Shown here: positions 1 to 8,973 of the stretch, in pieces
Position numbering within the stretch: the first letter of the stretch is position 1
How the letters are laid out: each line of letters starts with the position of its first letter
Assembly: GCA_028023455.1 (NCBI GenBank)
Contig: JAQFVV010006274.1
Span: 3,224,001 to 3,288,000 of the forward strand
From: Epiperipatus broadwayi
Lineage: Eukaryota; Onychophora; Udeonychophora; Euonychophora; Peripatidae
Reading direction: 5' to 3'
DNA length: 64,000 bases
Notes under the pieces: generated by a model
Databases searched by the model: none
Seen by the model: only the letters and a program-made list of their open reading frames with translations
Told to the model about the DNA's origin: nothing
Program-made: the position numbers and the translations under genes

Positions 1-177
1 GAACATGGATGGGCTGCTCACCAAGATGCATTATCCAGTGTTATGAGTTTATTGACTTTTTAGCTCTGAGTTTAAGATCCAAAAACACCATGGTCTTTCT
101 TCTCAGTTGTCTGATAAGTCAGAATGAATGAATGAATATGTAAATAATAAATATTTTTCCTATAGATATATACAATC

Positions 178-1010
178 ATGACAGACAAAAATATGTCATG
201 GCTCTTATTCTCAGGAGGCTATAAAGTCACCAGCCAAGGCAGTGGCTGGTGGCCAAAGGCAAAGGGTGCTAAGAATCCCATGATTATAAACCCAGGCTGC
301 CATTTGATGATGACTTTTTATTTAGGTACTTACAACTACAGATCACTTTCAAGGGAAAGAAGATTGCACGAATTAGAACTGTCATATATTAAATGAGACA
401 TTACTGGACTTTGTGAAGTTAGAAGAAAAGATGAAAAGACAATTGATTTAAAAAGTGGACATATACTCTACTATAAAGACAAAAATATTGGAAATACAAG
501 TGGAGTAGGATTCATTATAAATAAAAAGTGGAAGAATAATATTGTGGAGATTGATGGTGTATCGGACAGGGTGTCAAGATTAGTTATACCACTTAACAGC
601 AGATACCAAATGCAGATAATTCAAGTTTATGCTCCAACAAGTTCTCATAAGATTTTTATATGGATGTACAAAAGGCTTTTGATCAGAGTAAATAACATTT
701 TAAAGTTGTTATGGGAGACTTTAATGCTAGAATTGGTAAACAAATGAAAGATGAAATTGTTGTAGGTAATTTTGGTTATGGTAATAGAAATGAGAGAGGA
801 TATAGACTTGTGGAGTTTTCAGAAAAAAAAAACTTTATATTATGAATTCTTTTTTGGAGAAAAATGTTAAAAGGAAATGGACATGGAAGCATTTAAATGA
901 AGGTACAGCAGAATTGGATTATATTTTAACTAACAGAAAATTCATATTTAAAGATTGTAATGTTCTAACATAGGAAGTGATCACCGATTAGTAAGATGTA
1001 AGATAGTGTT
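178..1010 (+). pseudogene. RTE endonuclease domain, degenerate (copy A)
   Basis: This is the apurinic/apyrimidinic-like endonuclease half of the LINE protein, which nicks the target DNA to prime reverse transcription. The opening MTDKNMSW peptide at 178 matches the start in copy D. Across shifting frames one can read GLCEVRR (catalytic Glu), SGVGFIINKKW, VYAPTSS, the GDFNARIG equivalent near 715-735, ELDYILTNRK and the SDHRLVRC histidine motif near 975. The longest open pieces are 178-396 and 544-747. Stops and single-base indels break the frame at least three times, so no functional protein is expected. Confidence 0.75.
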
Positions 1011-1499
1011 AATGCAAAACTATAGAGATAAAAATTATTAAGAAAACAATATTTACAGTTGATATTCCTAATCTTCTGAAATATTCTAATGAATTTAAAT
1101 TAGAACTTACAAATCGGTTTCAAGTATTAGTAGATTTTGAACATGATTCAGATTTAAATAAAATTAATATGAAAATAATGGATACACTTTTAAAAACTGC
1201 AACAAAGATAGCTGGTAGAAAAAAGTAGCAATTGGCCAATAAAATTTTTGCTGAGACTAGAGAATTTATGAGGAAAAGAAGGAATATGAAAATATACAAA
1301 AATGATATATTAAAAAGGATTGAATTTCGTAAAATAGTGTGGAAAAGAGTTGAAAAGGTATAAGAAAGTATAACTGTGAGCTAGAAAGTAAAGCTATAGA
1401 AGAGAATAAAAGTCTCAAAAGTGTAAAACAACATTTTGGTATTGGTAGAAAATTTATATCTGCAATAAGAAAAAAAGATGGAATTATTACTAAAAAGAA

Positions 1500-2660
1500 A
1501 GATGACGTCATGAAATGGGTAGATGACTTCTATCAAAAATTATATAGTAATAAAGAACAAGTACCTCTATATCTATACCTTCGGAATTGCCCAGAATTTT
1601 AAATGAAAAAGTGAGACATGCAACTAAATTTATGAAGAAAGGAAAGGCTCCAGATGATGATGGAATTATAATTGATATATTAAAAGAAGCATGTGAAGAA
1701 ATAAAAAATTTTTTTAGCAAAGTTATATACCAAATGTCTAAATGATAAAGATGTACCAGATAATTGAAAGAATGCAGTATTAATATTAATATTTTAAAAA
1801 GGTGATAAAGAAGATATTAGAAATTACAGACCTATCATTCTTTTATCAGTTTTATACAAAATGTTTATCAAGATAATTACAACTCGTCTACAGAGAACAT
1901 TGTATCAACCAAGAGAACAAGCTGGATTTAAAAGTGGTTTTAGTACAGTAAATCATATCCAGGTATTGAAAAAATTATAGAAAGGACAAATGAATATGAG
2001 TTGCCATTATGCTTTAGATTTGTAGATTATGAAAAGGCATTTGATTCTATAAATATTTCTTCAGTGATTAAAGCATTGGGTCATCAAGGTATAGATTCAG
2101 GATATTATCATATTTTAAAAGAATATTTATAAAAATGCAACAGCAACAATTAGATTACATTATGATACTAGAAAAGTCAACACTGAAAAGGGTGTAAGAC
2201 AGGGTGACTCCATATCTCCAAAACTTTTTACAGCAGTGCTGCAAGAAGTATTTTGTGGATTTAAATGGGAAGCTAAAGGAATGAATGCAACTACAAATGC
2301 CTTGTCAATGTATTAATACAGATAGCAATATAATGAACAAAGTTAATCCTACATAGGGTGCTTCAGGTAAAAACAATCTAATAATAAATAATTTTATGTG
2401 TTTAAAATGAAATATTTTAAATAACTATTTGATCAATTTTTACATTTATATGATATTATGACTCACAATAAAATAGAATTATAAAGATTTCAGAATACAT
2501 TATGTTGAAGTAACAAAAAGAGATCGTATATTAAATATGAGGGTGAAAGAATAAACTGGTGTCATTGTCAGCATTGAAACAATAATAAGCTAAAATGGAA
2601 CTACGCTATATATGTTTTGAAGGAAGATTACAATAGACAATTGAAATTTTTAATTAGATT
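1500..2660 (+). pseudogene. RTE reverse transcriptase, degenerate and internally deleted (copy A)
   Basis: Readable motifs are the PGND-like segment near 1650, NYRPI-LLSVLYK near 1825, REQAGFKSGFSTV near 1910, the first catalytic block FVDYEKAFDSI near 2015-2050 and VRQGDSISPKLF near 2195. After GMNA near 2285 the alignment to copy D jumps directly to the YKYL-(Q)-INTNGNIM segment, so the HLDFADD block is gone. The remaining C-terminal part (2330-2670) carries only scattered matches such as the DNRWTIEIL-equivalent nucleotides at 2620-2650. It is non-functional. Confidence 0.7.
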
Positions 2661-2686
2661 TTAAAAGATTCTTTAAAATCTATCAA

Positions 2687-2784
2687 GCATCGGTGGTCGA
2701 GAGGTCAGCGACATCTGCTTTGTAAGCAATTGTTCTGGGTTAGCGGGTTTGCTTCCCGGCTGATGCTGTGACACATGAGAGAAA
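2687..2784 (+). mobile_element. Short tRNA-derived SINE inserted in LINE copy A
   Basis: The 5' GCATCGG (2687-2693) pairs with CTGATGC (2760-2766) like an acceptor stem. A pol III A box, TGGTCGAGAGG at 2694-2704, fits TRGYNNARNNG exactly, and a B-box-like GGTTTGCTTCC lies at 2746-2756. The anticodon-like loop reads TTTGTAA. After the tRNA body come TGTGACACATGA and a short A-rich tail. The flanks AAAATCTATCAA (2675-2686) and AAAATCTACAAA (2785-2796) look like a target-site duplication. LINE sequence resumes at about 2797. The element shares its TGACACATGA 3' end with the copy at 57.0 kb. A plain tRNA pseudogene is the alternative. Confidence 0.7.
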
Positions 2785-2915
2785 AAAATCTACAAAAAAA
2801 TCATGGGAGATGGATAATGAGATAAGAAAATTTGCTGGAGTGATATGGAGAAAAGAAGCTATGATTCACATAAATTTTATTTTGAAATGGATTCATAATG
2901 GGTGAAAATAAGAAT

Positions 2916-4134
2916 GATAATTCTGTAAATTATATATATGAATTCATAATCTTTTAATTTTTTAACATGTTATTCATAAATAGAAATAAAATGTGAACTT
3001 TTATTTAACCCATTTTAAAACAAATATTTCAATTTATTCATAATACATTATACTTAATAGTAAATAGCATACTGTATTTTAAACATAAATAGATTGCATA
3101 CAATATTTTTATCAATTATATAATTTGCTAAACTGAAAAACTATATGTATGGTATATAAAATATTTTATTAGATGAAGTTAACAGTGAAGTTAAAAGTTT
3201 ATAGGCATAGAAGACAAAAAACTTGAATGATTGCTAATCAATATGTAAATCAAAGCACTGAAGTGTATTTTTACTAAAATCATTGCAAATAAGGCATTAG
3301 AGAAATCTGGCTTATTCTAAAGTAGGGTATTTATGTAATTAATACATTACAGAAATAACATTCAAGCATATTCTATTTGATTCTTTTTTAATTAAAATAT
3401 AAGATGTATTATCATATTTAGGGCTAAGCTAATCAATTTTTGCACCTTAGGCATGAGTAAAAATTGCTCATTTAAAAATTATTAAAAAGTTTGTAAGCAC
3501 TTATTTAAAAACCATTACAGTTCAAAGATATTGTATCTTTCTTGCTTGCTTACAGTTCAAGTTTGAATCCAGGTCAAATAAATTTTTTTTCAAGAAGTGT
3601 AAGGTTTTTTTCTTCATACCTATCTCCCACCAACCTTAATCATGTAATAAGGTCACTTAATGGTTATGGATCTATTCTTAGCTAGAGTGCAAAATAAAAA
3701 TAAAAAGCCACTAAAACGTCATCAACTGATCTTGTAAGTTCTTCCTTCTTCCTTATTGTTTTTTAAGAGATGATATTGAATAACCTTTGATCTGAAGTGA
3801 CTATTTATTATAAATGGTTGTTTTGTCTATTTATTTAAAATGATTAAATTAACAAAAAACAAATGTAATATAAAAAAAAATGTATGCATGTTAAATAAAA
3901 AGAACTATATTTATTTAAAAATATGTATAATTATGTTTTGATATTTTGTCATTCTAAATATTAATGTAAAAAAATTCGCTTGAATGTATACTTAGTACAA
4001 TAAATCTTTTTAAATTTTATATTTAAACTCTGTTTTAGTGTTTTTTTACATTAAAAATATATATGCATATACTTAAATAATAAATAAGTATAAAACTAAA
4101 AAAAATTAGAACAAATTAAAATATAAGATTTAGA
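2916..4134. other. AT-rich DNA, nothing assigned
   Basis: No open frame, paired repeat or recognisable domain was found. A lone B-box-like string, GTTTGAATCC, occurs near 3563 without an A box. Confidence 0.4.
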
Positions 4135-4229
4135 AAAGATTTGAACTCAGACTTTCAAACTCCCTATAGCAATCCACTCCATCCTATATAACCGAAGCAC
4201 ATGATCACATACATGTAAAAAAGATAAAT

Positions 4230-4284
4230 GATCTCCACTATTTGTATTTCATGCTGAACCAGCAATCATCAGTTGGTCCAGATC
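4230..4284 (-). ncRNA. Type I hammerhead ribozyme motif, core intact
   Basis: Read on the minus strand, stem I is GATCT-(GGA)-CCAA paired with GTGG-AGATC, with a GGA bulge and one mismatch next to the core. CTGATGA follows. Stem II is TGCTG-GTT-CAGCA, flanked by a T/T mismatch where G/C would be expected, and then GAAA. A tiny stem III of about 2 bp leads to an ATA triplet, the expected cleavage position. Both catalytic elements, CTGATGA and GAAA, are present. Stem I with an internal bulge and a minimal stem III is the arrangement known from schistosome, amphibian and retrozyme/Penelope hammerheads. No activity is shown. Confidence 0.65.
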
Positions 4285-4416
4285 ATCATCTCCCATACAT
4301 ATCTATAATCAGTGCTCATATTATATTAAGATAGCAAATCTTGTAACTTAATGGACAATCCACCCTCCAACTCTTCAGCCATCCATAGCATTGAAAATGC
4401 CAATATTATAAATAGT

Positions 4417-5295
4417 CATATAAAGATCCTATACATGAGGGGTCAGAGTGACTTAAATTCAACATGGGTATGACAATAATATTGTCATCAACAAAGGATT
4501 TGAGCATTCCATCACCAGATATTCAATGATATGGATGACTGAAGAGTTCAAGGATGGAGAAAATTGAAGCCTGTCCATTAAAATATGAAAATTTGCTATC
4601 TTAATATAAAGTGAACATTGATTATATATGTGTATAGGAAATGATGATCTTCACCAACTGATAAGTACTGTGTCAGCATGAAATGTATATATTGGAAATC
4701 ATTTATCTTTTCCATGTGTATGTGATCATGTGTACCAATTGTATAGGATGGAGTGGATAGCTATAAAGAGCTTGAAAGTATGAGTTCAAATCCTTCTAAA
4801 TGTATTAAGTTCAGTATAAACAATATATTTGTATTTAAATATTGCATATTCAGTCGTATTCTGCCCTTTTCTCTTCTATGCATTTAATTGAACATATTAA
4901 GATTGAACATATAAAGATCCTATAAATGAGGTATCAGATTGACTTAGTGCCAACTTGGGTATGACAACATATATTGGTAGATTTTCAATGATATGGATGG
5001 CTGAAGAGTTGAAGAGTGGAGAAAATTGAAGCCTGTCCTTTAAAATATAAAGGTTTGCTATCTTAATATGAAATGAGTACTGATTACATCTGTGTGGGGG
5101 TGGTAATGATCTGGAACAACTGCAAAATATATATATATATATATTGGAGATCAGTTTTCTTTTTCACATGTGTGTGGGTGATGTGTATCAGTTGTATAAA
5201 ATGGAGTGGATAATTGTAGGGACTTGAAAGATTGGGTTCAAATCCATTCTAAATAACATTATGTTTAGTATATGCAATGTACTTGTATTTAAATA
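4417..5295 (+). repeat. Tandem duplication of the hammerhead unit
   Basis: Sequence from CATATAAAGATCCTAT at 4417 recurs from 4908, an offset of about 490 bp. Both copies run through GGAGAAAATTGAAGCCTGTCC, TTTGCTATCTTAATAT and a final TTGTATTTAAATATT near 4843 and 5297. The second copy (4908-5295) has lost hammerhead stem II: its remnant at 5108-5152 keeps GATCTGGA and TTGGAGATC around an AT run. Confidence 0.75.
4646..4700 (+). ncRNA. Degenerate hammerhead motif, G8 changed
   Basis: This has the same layout as the 4230-4284 motif on the opposite strand. GATCT-(TCA)-CCAA pairs with TTGG-AAATC; the core reads CTGATAA instead of CTGATGA; stem II is about TACTG/CAGCA-like; GAAA is intact; a short AT stem III ends in ATA. 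The change falls on the nucleotide known in this ribozyme class as the general acid (G8), so cleavage should be lost. Confidence 0.6.
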
Positions 5296-5757
5296 TTAAA
5301 AAATATGTTTTAAATTCCGTTTTTTATTTATTTATTATAATTTATGTAATGATTTTTTATTCAATAAGTTTTATTTATTATTAATATATTAAATCATTCT
5401 TTGATTTAATAACTTTTCCATAATTTATTGTTTAAATATGGCCATTTTTATAGAAATTATTATTGATCTCTTAATTGATCTTAGATCATTCTTGTGTTTT
5501 TTTTAATGAAATTTATTTATTTATTCGTTTACATAACAAAAAAAAAAATCAATTGACAGTTATGTGATTGTTGTTGAGGTATACATAGTAGAAAGAAAAG
5601 GAAACTATGATATTACATTTATGAAATTAAACAAAAACATACACTTGTCTTCTATGATAAAAAAGATGTGACTTCCTAGCTGTCAAAAGCCAGAACCAAG
5701 TTCAGGAATATTATGTGGGGGGGGGGGGGGAGAGCAGACAAGTTTATCAGTGTGTGA
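5296..5757. other. AT-rich spacer with a G14 run
   Basis: The stretch is probably partly the 3' untranslated end of the LINE that follows on the minus strand. A homopolymer of 14 G lies at 5717-5730. Nothing else is recognisable. Confidence 0.4.
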
Positions 5758-6261
5758 CTAGATAGAATTGAAGATCTCAGCCAGTGTTAACAATTGGTTT
5801 CTCCTCTTAATGAGGCACAGGGATTTTTTCATGAACTGCACTGGATTACAGAGTGATGAATCCAGGATCAGGTGACATCTAAGAAGCCAAATAGAATGAT
5901 TTATGAAGATAGCTCTCCTGATGTCTGGGAATCTATCTGATCCAATACAACTGACCATATTGAAAAGCTGGGACCAGTTAAGCTTAAAAGTTTTTAATAG
6001 TCTCACATCATTTAATCCTCTATATTCTTTCAAAACATGAGGAAGGGTCTCCAAGTCCTGCTTACAGATAAAGCATGTTGGCTTGATTTTACAAAGCCAT
6101 CTCCTAGCTGTTAAAAAGTCATTGGTTGGCAGAGAGTTCAGGTTTGTTTTTAAGATGAAGTCAATGAATTTGGGTACAAGATACCATCTTTTTAATTTTG
6201 ATATTAGTTTTTCATTACACAGATGAAGAATACTAGGAGGGCAAGTCAAATGATGATTCAT
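5758..6261 (-). pseudogene. LINE ORF2 C-terminal domain with Cys/His motif
   Basis: The open frame of 167 codons carries CFICKQDLETLPHVL near residues 83-97, i.e. C-x2-C followed by H. The last expected Cys is replaced by Tyr (KEYRG). Similar C-terminal CCHC motifs follow the reverse transcriptase in several LINE clades and are thought to bind RNA or target DNA. The frame ends in a lysine/arginine-rich IKRRNQLL segment. It is open for this length while upstream parts of the same protein are broken, so the start at 6261 is only where the frame opens and not a true start. Confidence 0.65.
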
Positions 6262-6289
6262 TAATTTAAATGCCTCCCAATATGTTTCT

Positions 6290-8000
6290 TGTCAAAATCA
6301 TGAGTGGCTACATTAATATATTGGGCAGAAGGTTAAATAATTTCTTTAGCTAGGATTTGCAATGATATGGGGGAGGTTTGTTTATAGGAGCAATCTCTTC
6401 TATTGGGGCAAGACCTGATAACTTGATTTTAAAAATATGGATGATGTTGAGGGTTCTTTTGAAGATTTGTGTTATTATAAACCCAAACCCCTGAGTGTTT
6501 TGTGATTTTGCATCTTTCGCATGCTAATAGAAACCACTTTTTTCATCCAGAGCAGGCTGGAGCATAAAGAATTAATTTGTGAAATGAACTTCTTTGAAGG
6601 TTTTGAGATCAGGAGGTAATAATCTATTCACGAAAAAATGAGGGAGTTAACGAGCATCACTTTGTTATAAATAGATAGGTATGCCCCTTTTAATGGAGCA
6701 ATATTTTTCTTGGAGGTGAGAAGAAGGTCATCTTGCAATGATTTCCACATTACATTGGGGAAGAGGTAAAAATGGAGGCCTAAAAAGGGATGAGTCCTTG
6801 TAGTAAACCAAGAAGAAACACACTTTCCTGATAAAATCCTACATGCAGATGACTCTTGAGGGTTGAATGATAATTTGGAAATTCACTGAAAATTGAATTA
6901 AAATCTGTTTCACACTTGTAAGAATTTGGGAGAAGGAAGAATCATGACAACATCATTCATAAATGAGAGAAGCTTAATTTCATGGCCAAGCGCTGGTGTA
7001 AAAAACCAGGGAGCTTTGTCTCAATCTCTCTAAGTAATGGATTGATGTAAGCTATGAACAATAGGGCACTCAATGGAGAACTCTGATGAATAGAGATGGA
7101 AGGTCCAAAACCCTGGGCTATCTGACCATTGATTGTAACCATTATCTCCCTATTGTTCAGGAGGTTCTCTACTATGATCAGATATACTTTAGGAACTCCT
7201 ATTCACTTAAAATATTTAGCAGTATGTCAATCCTTATGAAAATCAAGTGTTGCCATGATGTCTAATTGAACCACAGTGGGTCTGGATTTTTTCTCCATTC
7301 TTATTTAGTCAGCCAATAATTTATTTGTTCACTGCATCTCTGGTTGAAGAGCCCTTTTTTTGCAAATTGGGCAGGGGGTATCTTCTCCAAGATCTAATTC
7401 TGGGTCTTGTTCTTGATTAGCATCTTTTTGAGCTTAATTAATAGAAGGATCATAGAGATAGGCCTGATGTTAGAGATAAAAAAGGGCTGCTTCTCTTTTT
7501 TATGAAGGGCTCCAATGAAATTAGATATAAGACAGGAATGTCCAAGCTACTGGAGGCCAAGGTACAGAAGACCACTGACAATTTGAACAGTAAAGTAAGC
7601 TAGGTGTAGCAAGAGAAATCTAGTGAGGCTGTGGGGCCCAGGATGAGTTTTATCTGGGAAAAATTTTAATTTAGAAAGGATCTGTTGATGGGTAATGTCA
7701 TGGCTTTTATAAAGTCAATTACTGTAAGTGATTCTAAAGTTAGGTACCATTGCAGCCTAAAAATTTTTCCTGAAAAAAATTTATAAATGACCATTAGTAT
7801 CAGAGAACCAACATAGTTCACTCCACCTTCAGAAATAGACAGGTGTCATATGTTTTTGCTTAACACCCAGTGCCTATCTTATGTAGCCGCTTGTTCATGC
7901 ATGCATATTAGCTAGGAACACCTTAGTTCTTTTGATGGCAATGATTTCAGCTAGTTCCTTTTGTTTTTTCTTTATACCAATTCTTGAGGTCCAGGATGTT
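6290..8000 (-). pseudogene. LINE reverse transcriptase, degenerate
   Basis: Motifs appear in different frames on the minus strand: NIRPISMILLLIKL near 7400-7445, QFAKKG-(L)-FNQRCSEQI near 7320-7370, the first catalytic block VVQLDIMATLDFHKD near 7230-7270, HQSSPLSALLFIAYINP near 7040-7095 (the usual HQGSPLSPLLF box) and FMNDVVMILP near 6930-6960. The last replaces the usual F/Y-x-D-D, so the first catalytic Asp of the box is Asn. With frameshifts throughout, this is a dead enzyme. Confidence 0.65.
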
Positions 8001-8123
8001 CTCATTATTCAATGATGAGGGGGGAGTAAACTCATTGCAGTGTGAATTAACTCCATGTCTTTCAATAATCTGAAAGGACCCTTTTGATTATGGGTATAAT
8101 TGTTGGATATGGCTTTGAGGATT

Positions 8124-8916
8124 TCAGTATACATGAGCCACACATAAACTGGGATGTGAGATAATGTGGAAATATATGTAAGACTCAGAGAAAACAACCT
8201 CTGGGATGGTAAATTTATTAACCATTATGGGTGTTCTTGCTAGTCCATTTTTGTGATAAAATGGGCATCCTAGCTGAATACGTATTATAAGAGTGAGGTG
8301 ATCTGAAAAAAATACATGTTTAAGAGATGTCTCAATTTGCAGGAGAATATCTGGAGAGTAATAGGCCAGGTCAATCAACTTGGAGTATTGTTTTGTATAA
8401 AAGAAATATGGGTGCTGTGGAAAAAAACTTGAGCTGACCTGAGTGGGGTGTTTATCAAATGGATGATGTGGAAAAAAATTTGATCTGACCTGAGTGGTGT
8501 GTTGATCAAATGAATGAATCTACTACATGGCAGGTTGAAATCATCTAGTAGGACTGTGGATGAAGAATTAGAAGCAAGGGCCACATTGATCATGTTTACA
8601 ACTTTAAAGATTGTGCTGTTGTTGTCCTGTAAATACATGTAAATTACATTTAAACTTGTGTTCCCAAATAAAAAATTTATTATAACAGTTTATTTTCTAT
8701 ATGGATTAGATTGTAATGTGTAAATTTGGAGTTTCAGTTTATCATGAATCCTACACCACCAGAGGGTAATGATTCTATGGAATAATGAAATAAACCAAGG
8801 AAGTTAATTATCTCCACAATCTTTTTGTTACTGTGTATGTGGAGTTTTGTTTCTGCAAAACATACTATGTCTGGTGACTTTTGCTGGAACCAGCTTAGGA
8901 TGGCATAGGATGGCAT
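8124..8916 (-). pseudogene. LINE APE-type endonuclease, degenerate
   Basis: Three open pieces follow each other on the minus strand. The 8734-8916 piece has PDIVCFAETKL (catalytic Glu in ETK) and SGGVGFMIN. The 8375-8638 piece has TVLLDDFNLP, where the family's GDFN box has become DDFN. The 8124-8378 piece has FFSDHLTLII with the catalytic S-D-H. A 51-bp tandem duplication lies between the last two pieces (8417-8518). The APE-type fold is secure from these motifs; activity is not possible in this copy. Confidence 0.7.
8417..8518. repeat. 51-bp in-frame tandem duplication in the endonuclease
   Basis: GTGGAAAAAAACTTGAGC at 8417 and GTGGAAAAAAATTTGATC at 8468 start two copies spaced 51 bp apart. 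On the minus strand this gives IHLINTPLRSDQIFFHI followed by IHLINTPLRSAQVFFHS, 17 residues each. The two units differ at a few positions, so the duplication is not very recent. Confidence 0.85.
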
Positions 8917-8973
8917 AGGCCCTTTGCAATGTGTTCAATCCCCTAAAGTTTACCCATATTATTTTAATTTCCA

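Larger units (their letters stand above)
1..2915 (+). mobile_element. RTE-type LINE, copy A (5' end cut by window)
   Basis: The leader (1-177), endonuclease, reverse transcriptase and 3' end follow the same order as the better preserved copy at 51.8-55.1 kb. The leader shares a segment around GCTGCTCACC and the ATG at 178 opens the MTDKNMSW peptide. Two events interrupt it. First, about 225 bp is missing near 2290, which removes the FADD catalytic box of the reverse transcriptase. Second, a tRNA-like SINE (2687-2784) sits between the sequences for the conserved DNRWTIEIL and RWMDEIRK peptides. The 3' end, near 2905, lies just past the WIDNG-equivalent codons. The copy is dead through many stops and frameshifts. 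Seen directly; the RTE assignment rests on the order of domains, the lack of an ORF1 and the C-terminal motif set. Confidence 0.85.
4135..4797. repeat. Inverted-repeat element with hammerhead motifs in both arms
   Basis: The left arm (about 4135-4410) and right arm (about 4540-4797) are imperfect reverse complements. The left end begins near GATTTGAACTCAGACTTTC and the right end closes with GAAAGTATGAGTTCAAATCC. Each arm contains a type I hammerhead layout (4230-4284 minus; 4646-4700 plus), and the two ribozyme units point outward. The outer ends hold a tRNA B-box-like AGTTCAAATCC, which may be chance. The unit of about 290 bp is in the size range of metazoan retrozymes. No protein is encoded. 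A MITE-like foldback element that happened to capture the motif is the alternative. Confidence 0.75.

Noticed and set aside
2687-2766. Functional tRNA gene
   Set aside because: Anticodon stem and T loop are imperfect, the B box deviates, and the element carries an A-tail and target duplication. The other tRNA-like sites (12.57, 27.1, 57.0 kb) also lack a complete cloverleaf.
2687-2915. A composite SINE with a tRNA head and an RTE-derived tail
   Set aside because: LINE copy A is collinear on both sides of the tRNA-like part and a target duplication surrounds it, so it is a SINE inserted into the LINE rather than a fused element.
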